A stretch of 24,668 bases of DNA from Tannerella sp. (GCA_031283785.1 JAITBC010000254.1:1-24668); one strand, 5' to 3'; positions 1-6,703 are shown, numbered from the stretch's first letter. Made by a program: numbers and translations. The notes: generated by a model not told the origin, from the letters alone.

Positions 1-174
1 GCCCAAGCCTTCAAGATATAAATGCAACGCCTGCTTCTTCATTGATTCGGGCTTTGCTGTTGATTTTATTTCAACCGTATAATTACAACCACACTCTTTA
101 CACTTGTAGCGTTGCCGACTTTTGATTATGCCTGACTTAACGCTTTTTTCACATGAACATTTCGGACATTTCAT
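1..174 (-). CDS. IS1-family transposase, N-terminal part (cut by window edge)
   Basis: This is a partial minus-strand frame of 58 codons that starts at ATG 174-172 and runs off the left edge. It begins MKCPKCSCEKSVKSG and carries two CxxC pairs (KCPKC and KCKECGC), the zinc ribbon seen at the N terminus of IS1-type InsA proteins. It is followed by the KKQALHLYLEGLG segment that leads into the helix-turn-helix. The reading is too short to reach the DDE catalytic residues, so I cannot say whether the element is intact. A promoter and a likely terminal inverted repeat lie just upstream at 193-226. The family call rests on the zinc-ribbon pattern and spacing. A different zinc-ribbon transposase family is possible. 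Confidence 0.72.
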   Translation of the reverse strand, partial: MKCPKCSCEKSVKSGIIKSRQRYKCKECGCNYTVEIKSTAKPESMKKQALHLYLEGLG

Positions 175-192
175 AACATAACTTTTTGAGGA

Positions 193-226
193 CAAAGATA
201 CGAATATATATTTAATTAGCAATGCC
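193..226 (-). mobile_element. Probable terminal inverted repeat and promoter of the IS1-like element
   Basis: Read on the minus strand, the segment begins GGCATTGCTAATTA, which resembles the GG..TGCT start of IS1-family terminal repeats. Within it ATTG (220-223), a 19-bp spacer and TATCTTTG (193-200) form a Bacteroidetes-type promoter 19 bp in front of the transposase start. This places the -33 box inside the repeat. The element would then end at about 226, followed by an A-rich stretch. The other end lies outside the window, so the repeat and any target duplication cannot be confirmed. Confidence 0.45.
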
Positions 227-249
227 AAAAAAATTACGCGCATCTTTTT

Positions 250-281
250 ATTGTTTTATACGGATATATTCCGTACATTTG
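250..281 (+). promoter_or_regulatory. Bacteroidetes promoter for the gene at 305
   Basis: ATTG at 250-253, a 20-bp spacer, and a perfect TACATTTG (TAnnTTTG) at 274-281. Transcription would begin a few bases later, so the ATG at 305 is the start to use. The TTG at 251 lies inside the promoter. The putative IS end is only about 24 bp to the left. Confidence 0.6.
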
Positions 282-304
282 CCGCAACAAAAAATCAAAA
301 TCGA

Positions 305-784
305 ATGGAAGAATTTGGCGATTGGTTGTATCTGATTATTATAATTATTGCCGGAATTAGCAGTTTAATCGGAACAATAAACAAAAAGAGTAAAGAGACT
401 GCAGAAAGAAGGCAACCGCGTGAAATCATTACGGAAGACGCAGAAGAATGGACTGATTGGAAAAATGAAGACGCCCGGTACGACGACACGGAAATACCGC
501 AACCGGTTTTTGCTGAAAAACAGCCGGCCAACTCCTTAAGACGAGCGGTCGTCACGCCTGATTTACATGCGCGGCAAAACGTATTTTCCAATTACGGTCA
601 CTCATTTAAAACGCAGGACAACGACTATTCCACATTCGAGAAAAGAACAGGACACGCCGCTCCATCGGACTTTTATACGGAAGATGATGATAACACGTCG
701 ATTACGTTCGAAGACCTTCCGGCAAACACGGAAGAATGGCGCAAAGCCTTCGTCTATAATGAGATCTTCAAACGTAAATACTAA
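305..784 (+). CDS. Small membrane-anchored protein of unknown function
   Basis: This is a 159-residue protein beginning MEEFGDWLYLIIIIIAG. One hydrophobic segment (about residues 7-23) is followed by a basic patch (NKKSK) and then a long, polar, acidic, probably disordered region. This gives a single-pass N-terminal anchor with a cytoplasmic tail. The C terminus EEWRKAFVYNEIFKRKY is the most structured-looking part and could be a short binding motif. I do not recognise the family. The start was chosen at 305 because a good promoter occupies 250-281 and the frame upstream has only a TTG within that promoter. The stop codon abuts the ATG of the HAD phosphatase at 785, so the two genes are very probably cotranscribed and translationally coupled. 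Confidence 0.75.
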   Translation: MEEFGDWLYLIIIIIAGISSLIGTINKKSKETAERRQPREIITEDAEEWTDWKNEDARYDDTEIPQPVFAEKQPANSLRRAVVTPDLHARQNVFSNYGHSFKTQDNDYSTFEKRTGHAAPSDFYTEDDDNTSITFEDLPANTEEWRKAFVYNEIFKRKY

Positions 785-1444
785 ATGCCACATATAAAAC
801 TAATCATATTTGATTTAGACGGAACACTGCTAAATACGATATCTGATCTCGCTTACAGTACAAATTATGCGCTGGAAAGAAACGGATTTCAGGTACATCC
901 GATAGAGGCCTACAAATATTTTGTCGGTAATGGTATTAACAAATTATTTGAACGAGCGCTTCCCGAAGGCGGAAAAACGGAAGAAAATATAATCAGGATA
1001 CGAAGAGAGTTCCTGTCGTATTATGATAATCATAACACGGAATATACCCAACCTTACGAAGGAATACCCCAGCTACTGAAATTTGTACAGTCAAAAAGCT
1101 TGAAAACGGCTGTAGCATCAAATAAATACCAGCAGGCAACGGAAAAACTTATCAACAGGTTTTTCCCTGAGATAAAGTTTTCATCCGTCTTGGGACAGCG
1201 TGAAGGAATACCCATAAAACCGGATCCGGCAGTTGTATACGAAATTCTCAGGGTTGCCGCTGTTCCGGCCGCAGAAACTCTGTATATAGGAGATTCGGGC
1301 GTCGACATAAAAACCGCTTTAAACAGCGGCGTTACGCCTGTCGGCGTCACATGGGGATTCCGTCCGCGTTCCGAACTCGAAACTAACGGGGCTGCATATA
1401 TTGCGGAATCCACAACGGATATAATAAAATTAATCAACAGTTGA
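785..1444 (+). CDS. HAD-superfamily phosphatase, phosphoglycolate phosphatase-like
   Basis: This 219-residue cytoplasmic enzyme is of normal length for the Gph/PGMB-like HAD subfamily. Motif I is FDLDGTLLNT with nucleophile Asp10 and acid/base Asp12. Motif II is the Ser in AVASNKYQ, the conserved Lys is in KPDPAVVYEIL, and motif III is YIGDSGVDIKTA. Residues 15-85 form the helical cap that follows motif I in subfamily IA enzymes. By family knowledge it removes phosphate from a small metabolite such as 2-phosphoglycolate or a sugar phosphate, using Mg2+. The substrate cannot be read from the sequence. It directly follows the membrane-anchored protein with no gap. Confidence 0.88.
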   Translation: MPHIKLIIFDLDGTLLNTISDLAYSTNYALERNGFQVHPIEAYKYFVGNGINKLFERALPEGGKTEENIIRIRREFLSYYDNHNTEYTQPYEGIPQLLKFVQSKSLKTAVASNKYQQATEKLINRFFPEIKFSSVLGQREGIPIKPDPAVVYEILRVAAVPAAETLYIGDSGVDIKTALNSGVTPVGVTWGFRPRSELETNGAAYIAESTTDIIKLINS

Positions 1445-1521
1445 GTTATATTCTAAACATTATTTATATATACGACAAGGCACCGGCAGGAAAAATAAAT
1501 GGGATTCATCGTTCTTCCCCG

Positions 1522-1580
1522 AAAAAAAACTTTTTTCATCCGTATGCGCTTGGAAATCCGGAATTTTCATGTAATTTTGC
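1522..1580 (+). promoter_or_regulatory. Promoter element R1 upstream of the CoA transferase
   Basis: The element is an A8-C-T6-CAT block, then CTTG (1549-1552), a 19-bp spacer and TAATTTTG (1572-1579), followed by ATG at 1624. The whole 59-bp stretch aligns with 6686-6744 upstream of engB at about 80% identity with one gap in each copy. Conservation extends well beyond the two promoter boxes. Confidence 0.65.
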
Positions 1581-1623
1581 AGGCGTTTTTTAGAAGTTTA
1601 CATACATTTAATTGTAGAGAATC

Positions 1624-3117
1624 ATGACATTCAGGAAAATCACGGCCGAAGAGGCCGCTTCTTATGTAAGGCATAACGACAATATAGGATTCAGCGGATT
1701 TACTCCCGCCGGTTGTCCAAAGAGCGTTCCTCAGGCTATCGCTAAAAGAGCTGAAGAAGAACACAAAAAAGGAAATCCATTCGCTATCGGCATGTTTACC
1801 GGAGCCTCAACGGGCGATGCTATCGACGGTGCATTAGCCAGGGCAAAAGCCGTCAAATTCCGTACGCCGTACCAGTCAAATAAAGATCTGCGTACATTAC
1901 TGAATTCAAACGGGACACATTATTTCGACATGCACCTTTCCGAGATAGCGCAAAGCCTTCGTTACGGATTTTTGGGGAACGTAGACGTCGCTATTATAGA
2001 AGCTGCCGATGTGACGGACGACGGTGAAATCATCCTGACCGAAGCGGCCGGTATTTCACCGACAATCTGTCGCTTAGCCGACAAAATCATTGTTGAACTG
2101 AACCATTTTCATCCGAAAGAAATACGGGGTATGCATGATATCTATGAGCCTGCCGATCCGCCTCTACGCCGGGAAATACCGATATACACGCCATCCGACC
2201 GCATAGGAGTACCCTACCTGAAAGTGAATCCGGACAAGATCGTCGGCATCGTGGATACGAACAACGGATCCGACGGCAACAAGTTCTCACCGCTTGACGA
2301 GGTCACCCTGACTATCGGCAAAAATGTTTCGGACTTCCTTGTCTGCGAAATGAACGCAGGCCGTATCCCAACATCATTCCTGCCTGTGCAAAGCGGAGTC
2401 GGCAATGTTGCCAATGCCGTATTGGGAAGTATGGGTGAAAATAAAGAGATTCCGGCATTCAACATTTATACGGAAGTTATTCAGGATGCCGTTATCAAAT
2501 TAATGAATGAAGGCCGTGTCAAATTTGCCAGCGGTTGTTCTTTGAGCGTAAGTCCCGACGTACTGAAAGAGGTTTATAGCCGTCTCGACTTCTTTAAAGA
2601 TAAAATATTATTACGACCGGAAGAAATATCCAACAATCCCGAAGTTGCCCGCCGCTTGGGATTGATAACCATTAACACGGCGCTTGAAGTGGACATATTC
2701 GGGAATATCAATTCAACGCACGTTCTCGGCACAAAAATGATGAACGGGATTGGCGGCTCCGGAGATTTCACACGCGCGGCATACCTGTCGATATTCACTA
2801 CGCCGTCAACAGCCAAAGACGGTAAAATAAGCGCGTTCGTACCCATGGTATCACACCTCGACCATAGCGAACATTCCGTAAAAGTAATCATAACCGAGCA
2901 CGGAGTGGCCGATCTTCGCGGGAAATCACCCGTCCAGCGGGCACGCGTCATCATTGACAATTGCGTGGACCCTGCATATCGCCCGCTTCTCGACAACTAT
3001 CTCAGTATGGGAATAAAGGGACACATGCCCCAAAATCTTAATTGCTGCTTTGCCTTCCATCAGGAATTTGCAAAAAGTGGAGATATGCATAACGTCGATT
3101 GGAAAAATTACTCATAA
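1624..3117 (+). CDS. Acetyl-CoA hydrolase/transferase family; probable succinyl-CoA:acetate CoA-transferase
   Basis: This 497-residue protein has full length for the class-I-like succinyl-CoA:acetate CoA-transferases. The catalytic glutamate is visible as Glu284 in NIYTEVIQDAV. The glycine-rich CoA-binding loop is NGIGGSGDFTRAAY, and the C-terminal VKVIITEHGVADLRGKSP block is typical of the family. In Bacteroidales such enzymes move CoA between succinate, acetate or propionate during succinate/propionate fermentation. Which acyl group is preferred here is inference. It stands alone, with its own promoter (element R1) and a strong hairpin terminator 8 bp past the stop codon, so it is probably a single-gene transcription unit. 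A related possibility is a 4-hydroxybutyrate CoA-transferase, but the length and the C-terminal block favour the succinate/acetate group. Confidence 0.88.
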   Translation: MTFRKITAEEAASYVRHNDNIGFSGFTPAGCPKSVPQAIAKRAEEEHKKGNPFAIGMFTGASTGDAIDGALARAKAVKFRTPYQSNKDLRTLLNSNGTHYFDMHLSEIAQSLRYGFLGNVDVAIIEAADVTDDGEIILTEAAGISPTICRLADKIIVELNHFHPKEIRGMHDIYEPADPPLRREIPIYTPSDRIGVPYLKVNPDKIVGIVDTNNGSDGNKFSPLDEVTLTIGKNVSDFLVCEMNAGRIPTSFLPVQSGVGNVANAVLGSMGENKEIPAFNIYTEVIQDAVIKLMNEGRVKFASGCSLSVSPDVLKEVYSRLDFFKDKILLRPEEISNNPEVARRLGLITINTALEVDIFGNINSTHVLGTKMMNGIGGSGDFTRAAYLSIFTTPSTAKDGKISAFVPMVSHLDHSEHSVKVIITEHGVADLRGKSPVQRARVIIDNCVDPAYRPLLDNYLSMGIKGHMPQNLNCCFAFHQEFAKSGDMHNVDWKNYS

Positions 3118-3124
3118 AGAGCAT

Positions 3125-3158
3125 TACAAACATGTTTTCCCGTGAAAACATGTTTGTA
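3125..3158. terminator. Hairpin terminator after the CoA transferase
   Basis: The arms 3125-3139 and 3144-3158 are fully complementary (15 bp, ACAAACATGTTTTC plus one flanking pair) around a CCGT loop. It begins 8 bp after the stop at 3117. There is no long T tract, so termination efficiency is uncertain. Confidence 0.7.
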
Positions 3159-3231
3159 CTTAACGAGTACAGACCGAATAATCAAGTGTATGATAAGTTA
3201 TATTAACGTTAAAAGAGTATTGTATTTTTAA

Positions 3232-3578
3232 ACAGAAGGAAGAATAATTGGAGAAATTAACGATGCTAAAGGCTGCCCAATTCCTGAAATACGGCTCCCT
3301 ATAATGGTAAAAACATTGGATGGAACAGTTGCTTTTATCTGAAAGAAGAAGTTATTACTAAAGGTTACAAAAGTGTTTTTGAAAAGAAAATAATACATAA
3401 TCCTGTTATTATTGATTCAAATGCGATAAAATATAAAGTACAGAATGTCGAAAATCCGGGATATACAAATATCCTGTGGGGATTAAATATTTTTCAGGAA
3501 GGAACAATTCATGTAAGAACAGTATTGCAAAAAATCAAGAAACTGAACCTGGATGAGTTCAATATTCTTGCATTTTAA
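3232..3578 (+). pseudogene. Frameshifted gene remnant, family not identified
   Basis: Two open segments in different frames make one plausible protein tail. The first (3232-3342) reads GRIIGEINDAKGCPIPE then LPIMVKTLDGTVAFI and a stop. The G-x-x-x-D-x-x-G-x-P-I-P shape resembles the start of a carboxypeptidase-regulatory-like beta-sandwich. The second, open from 3288, continues from about 3336 as YLKEEVITKGYKSVFEKK and ends LNLDEFNILAF at TAA 3576-3578. One frame change between 3320 and 3340 joins them. Neither part has a convincing start, and no promoter box is evident upstream. The stretch is AT-rich and lies between the terminator and the GC-rich element. I do not recognise the parent protein. 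Confidence 0.5.
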
Positions 3579-3617
3579 CAGACAGTCCGGAAATTATGCG
3601 GGTTTTAATCTATAGTC

Positions 3618-3890
3618 ACCGCAGATAAACCCGGAAGCATCTGTGGTTTTAGTGTGGAACGGAACGGTGAAAAAATATCGCAACCTGTGTTACAGCAGCG
3701 TACCGGATGCAAGGCTAAGGGGCAGGGACGACAATTCGCTCCTGTCGAAGTCCTGTGACCCTCCGGAGGGAAAAACTGTGGCAGACAACCTCTCTTTGCA
3801 AGGGAAAGCTGTCCACCTTTTTTTCATCCAAACCCCAAAGCGGAAAATACCGGCTGTAGAACCGCATGTCTTCCTCTATCGTACGGCCGG
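3618..3890. other. GC-rich, fold-prone element; possible ncRNA or decayed intron/IS end
   Basis: This block is clearly richer in G+C than the AT-rich DNA on both sides. It contains several self-complementary stretches. ACCGCAGAT (3618-3626) pairs with ATCTGTGGT (3639-3647). CAGG..GACGACA (3723-3733) pairs with TGTC..GTCCTG (3743-3755). CCCTCCGGAGGG is a perfect palindrome at 3759-3770. CCGCATG (3862-3868) pairs with CGTACGG (3880-3886), with outer CCGG/CCGG at 3850-3853 and 3887-3890. Read on the minus strand the last hairpin loosely resembles group II intron domain V, but it is short and no reverse transcriptase is nearby. A GTG-started 86-codon frame (3643-3903) crosses it and is probably incidental. 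Confidence 0.35.
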
Positions 3891-4002
3891 ATATTTTTCA
3901 TAGCACCTCAAAAAAAAGATTTAACCCTTTTTCTTATCCAGAACTCAGGTTATTATCGGGGAAACATGTTTTGTTTTTGCCGGATTCCACAAGGGTTTAG
4001 AG

Positions 4003-4039
4003 AAAAAAAAGTAAATGCCGCCGTTCTGGCAGCATTTAC
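4003..4039 (-). terminator. Rho-independent terminator, minus strand
   Basis: GTAAATGC (4011-4018) and GCC (4020-4022) pair with GGC (4028-4030) and GCATTTAC (4032-4039), leaving one mismatch and a 5-base loop. On the minus strand the hairpin is followed by eight T (A tract 4003-4010). It would stop leftward transcription coming from the glycosyltransferase, whose stop is about 425 bp away. Confidence 0.75.
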
Positions 4040-4464
4040 CCCAATTGCGATATTTTTCTGAAATCTTACACGTTTCACAACGAGCATATTTCCACGGGTG
4101 TATATAATTTGATTAGTCACTAAAACTATTATTATTCTTACTCTCTCATCATCTAATGTTTATATAACAACAAAATATCAATTTTCCCGAAATACTATAT
4201 ATCTCTCTATATATAATCAATCTATTCTAACATATGTAATTTTATGAAGACCCGTCTGTCCATTACCACTGGCCGATTTACCATATTCCTTATTGACAAC
4301 AGTCCTGTCATCCTATGATAAACTACACTAAATACACCAGCAACAGTAATTCTCTCTTACAAAGTTTCCATTATTACAACATTGTTTGCATCTCCAATTC
4401 ATTATTTATGGTACAAAAGTCCGAATAACTTTTAAAATAGAAAAATTATTTTAGTTAATTATCT
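4040..4464. other. AT-rich intergenic stretch without a supported gene
   Basis: This stretch is about 70% A+T with many TATATA runs. No frame of useful length is present on either strand. The only short frame I note is a 24-codon minus-strand one (4402-4328) with six cysteines, which I do not call as a gene. It may be the long 3' untranslated region of the glycosyltransferase transcript, since the nearest minus-strand terminator is at 4003-4039. Confidence 0.5.
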
Positions 4465-5397
4465 TTAAAAGCCTGTTTTTTTATCTATAATATACTCCGG
4501 GCGGTCTTTTATTTCATCAAAAAGAACGCCTATATATTGGCCAAGTACGCCGATCGTCAGTAGTTGTATGCCTCCAAAAAAGACAACAACCGTCATAATA
4601 GATGTCCATCCGATTTCCGCGTTACTGAATCCGTAAATTTTGCCAAGCGTAGACCAGACGGCAAGTATTATCCCGACAATGAAGGCAAAAAAGCCCAAGC
4701 CAATAGCAATCAACAATGGCTTCTTTGAAAAATACAACAATGCGGTCGAGGCAAATTTTATCATTTTCGAAAATGGATATTTCGTTTCGCCGGCAAACCG
4801 GGCTTTTCTTTCATAATAAAACGGGACTTGCGTAAAACCCATCCAAGTGACTAAGCCGCGAATATATTTACCATGTTCACGCAACCTGCAAAACTGATCC
4901 ATTATTTTGCGGTCTATAAGCCTGAAATCTCCGGTATCCAGCGGAAATTTGACTTCGCTCATACGGTTTATAAACCGGTAAAAGAATTTTGCAGACATAC
5001 GTTTAAAGAAACTCTCCTTATCCCTCGACTTACGAACGCAATAAACGACATTCGCCTTTTCCCGTTCGCAAAGCTCAAGAATTTCAGGGATTAATTCGGG
5101 AGGATCCTGCAAATCGGCATCCATAATGACTGCCCAATCCGCATCACAATGATGTATACCTGCCGAAACAGCCGGCTGATGCCCGAAATTGCGCGAGAAA
5201 TGTAACACCTTGACCCGTTTGTCTCCGGCAGCTATCTCATTCAACAAATGATACGTATTATCCGAACTTCCATCATTTATATATATAATCTCCGTATCGC
5301 ACAAAAGCGTATCCAGAACCGACCTCGTACGTTTATACGATTCGACAATAACAACATCTTCGTTGTAACATGGAATAATAAGAGACAGTTTTGACAT
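4465..5397 (-). CDS. Family 2 glycosyltransferase, GtrB/DPM1-like, with two C-terminal membrane helices
   Basis: This 310-residue protein has an N-terminal GT-A domain: LSLIIPCYNED at the start, INDGSSDNT at 40-48, the metal-binding DxD in IMDADLQDPPEL (Asp93/Asp95), and HFSRNFGHQPAVSAG, a signature of polyprenyl-phosphate glycosyltransferases. Two transmembrane helices follow at about 230-256 and 270-293, then a short cytoplasmic tail. By family knowledge it transfers a sugar from a nucleotide donor to undecaprenyl phosphate at the inner membrane, providing a lipid-linked sugar for later flipping and surface glycan or lipid modification. The sugar cannot be predicted. Its start is 92 bp downstream of the 249-residue gene on the same strand, with no clear promoter between, so they may share a transcript. 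No flippase is next to it. Confidence 0.87.
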   Translation of the reverse strand: MSKLSLIIPCYNEDVVIVESYKRTRSVLDTLLCDTEIIYINDGSSDNTYHLLNEIAAGDKRVKVLHFSRNFGHQPAVSAGIHHCDADWAVIMDADLQDPPELIPEILELCEREKANVVYCVRKSRDKESFFKRMSAKFFYRFINRMSEVKFPLDTGDFRLIDRKIMDQFCRLREHGKYIRGLVTWMGFTQVPFYYERKARFAGETKYPFSKMIKFASTALLYFSKKPLLIAIGLGFFAFIVGIILAVWSTLGKIYGFSNAEIGWTSIMTVVVFFGGIQLLTIGVLGQYIGVLFDEIKDRPEYIIDKKTGF

Positions 5398-5489
5398 ATT
5401 ATTTATTTATCCATCCATTCTTCGTCGTCACAGAATAATTGCAAGCGACAATAACGTGTTCCCGATACCCTTGATATAATATATTCTTT

Positions 5490-6239
5490 TTAACGACCCG
5501 TTCTGTCATGTCCATACCTTTCTATTATACGACCAACTTCCTCTTTATCCAGTTCTTTAACATTAGTAACAGTAAAAACTTCCGATAAAAAGTTTCCATA
5601 CAGATTACATTCGTTTATCACATTCTCCAGTATTTTCCTGATATCGGTTCTTACCGGTATCAGGAAAACAAGTTCCACATATTTATCGCCTATCGTAAGA
5701 CGCTCTATCTCACAATTATCTTTCGGCAATAAATATCCGAATTCCTTTTCTATCACTTCACGTTGGTAGTCAAGGAACACCTCTCCTCCGAATGAGAGTA
5801 TCAACACATAAAAGCGCAATTTCCCGTCTTTACCGCCTAAACCCGTAGATATATAAACCTGTTTTTCCCCCGATAATTCCGATTCGAGCGTAATACGACT
5901 TTCCATCAACGCCATATACGCCCAGTTAATAAGTTGCGGATCGGGATTCTGCAGATACTTTTCCAATACCCTGTAAGCGCGTACCTGCTTCGATGACGCT
6001 AAAATCGAAAGAATCCGTTTCTTTTCATCCCTCGATAATTCGTCACTCCGCAAATCAACTATATACCTCTGATAATCATCATCTTTCATGCTGTCTATAT
6101 CCTTGCGTATACGGTCTGAATATTTGAAATACGCCATTTGCTGCTCCACCGGAACACGATGCTCCAGAATATGAAAATGTCCTTCCATATTCCGGAAAGA
6201 TTCGTAAAACCGTCTAAATATATCTTCCTGCTCCTTCAT
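5490..6239 (-). CDS. Conserved-looking cytoplasmic protein of unknown function
   Basis: This 249-residue protein has no signal peptide or membrane helix. The first 80 residues are highly charged and probably helical. Residues 75-120 (ASSKQVRAYRVLEKYLQNPD then PQLINWAYMALMES) look like one or two HEAT-type helical repeats. Residues 120-225 look like an alpha/beta domain with alternating hydrophobic strands (KLRFYVLILSFGGEVFLDYQ, KYVELVFLIPV). I do not recognise the family. A near-perfect promoter lies at 6275-6306, and the glycosyltransferase follows on the same strand. The reading frame is intact with codon use like its neighbours, so the gene is probably functional. Confidence 0.7.
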   Translation of the reverse strand: MKEQEDIFRRFYESFRNMEGHFHILEHRVPVEQQMAYFKYSDRIRKDIDSMKDDDYQRYIVDLRSDELSRDEKKRILSILASSKQVRAYRVLEKYLQNPDPQLINWAYMALMESRITLESELSGEKQVYISTGLGGKDGKLRFYVLILSFGGEVFLDYQREVIEKEFGYLLPKDNCEIERLTIGDKYVELVFLIPVRTDIRKILENVINECNLYGNFLSEVFTVTNVKELDKEEVGRIIERYGHDRTGR

Positions 6240-6274
6240 GTTCTTTTATCTTTTTTGAGTAATTAATCCCGCAA

Positions 6275-6306
6275 CAAAAATACACTTTTTTATCAAGGAA
6301 TGCAAA
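6275..6306 (-). promoter_or_regulatory. Bacteroidetes promoter for the 249-residue gene
   Basis: On the minus strand TTTG (6303-6306), a 20-bp spacer and TATTTTTG (6275-6282) match the consensus at every fixed base. The start codon at 6239 is 36 bp further on. The promoter overlaps the end of the truncated lipoprotein frame at 6293-6418. Confidence 0.8.
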
Positions 6307-6418
6307 TAATAAAGATCAGTTCTTCTATCGGCATATCGGATTTCATTATTCTTTCTTTCCCGGAATGTGCGCATGCGTTTAACAGCAATGCGAATATCGT
6401 TAATGACAAATATTTCAT
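6293..6418 (-). pseudogene. Truncated lipoprotein gene (signal peptide plus about 25 residues)
   Basis: This 41-codon frame begins MKYLSLTIFALLLNACAHSG, a good lipoprotein signal: basic start, hydrophobic core, and a LNAC lipobox with Cys16. After KERIMKSDMPIEE it runs into hydrophobic residues and a stop inside the promoter of the next gene. It is too short to be a functional lipoprotein by comparison with usual lengths. In Bacteroidales, lipoproteins of a predicted six-bladed beta-propeller type are common next to NVEALA genes. The position just downstream of the NVEALA remnant fits a 5' fragment of such a gene. That link is inference. It could also be a genuine small lipoprotein. Confidence 0.45.
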
Positions 6419-6471
6419 AATATAATTTCATCCGGATTTAAATGCTTGTCACATGACTGAAATCATCTTTA

Positions 6472-6703
6472 TTAAAAAGATGTATCTGTTTGTCCGGCGA
6501 GTTGGCAACCGGAACCACATTGAGCTAAACATCCGTTTGGACATTCAGAATTAATTTCCTCTGCCAGCGCCTCTACATTGGCCAATGCCACATCTGATAG
6601 AGTTACTTCATTCTTCATATTCCGGCTCACGTTCCAACCTGTCGCCACCGGCAATACTGATTCTCCATTGACCGCTTTCCACTGTAAAAAAAAGTTTTTT
6701 CAT
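6472..6703 (-). pseudogene. NVEALA-family peptide gene, probably broken at its 5' end
   Basis: The minus-strand frame reads NEVTLSDVALANVEALAEE and then a cysteine-rich tail, SECPNGCLAQCGSGCQLAG, ending at TAA 6474-6472. The NVEALA motif followed by a short Cys-rich tail is the hallmark of the NVEALA family (Pfam PF14055): small exported Bacteroidales peptides of unknown function. The four cysteines are evenly spaced (C-x3-C-x3-C-x3-C). The frame is open back to about 6699 but has no ATG before the mature part. The only plausible ATG (6703-6701) is one frame off, and an A6-C-T8 tract follows it directly. That ATG lies inside the promoter element shared with 1522-1580, so it probably belongs to the promoter and the peptide has lost its own start. 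Confidence 0.6.

Noticed and set aside
3850..3890. Group II intron domain V on the minus strand
   Set aside because: The hairpin is shorter than the usual 34 bases, has a mismatch in the stem, and there is no reverse transcriptase or domain VI pattern nearby. I keep it only as a weak resemblance.
3643..3903. 86-codon plus-strand frame across the GC-rich element
   Set aside because: It starts at GTG with no promoter or conserved motif, its predicted protein has no recognisable domain, and it overlaps several strong inverted repeats better explained as nucleic-acid structure.
6246..6431. 61-codon minus-strand frame upstream of the 249-residue gene
   Set aside because: It overlaps the lipoprotein-signal frame in another phase and runs through the promoter at 6275-6306. 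Its product is highly basic without domain features.
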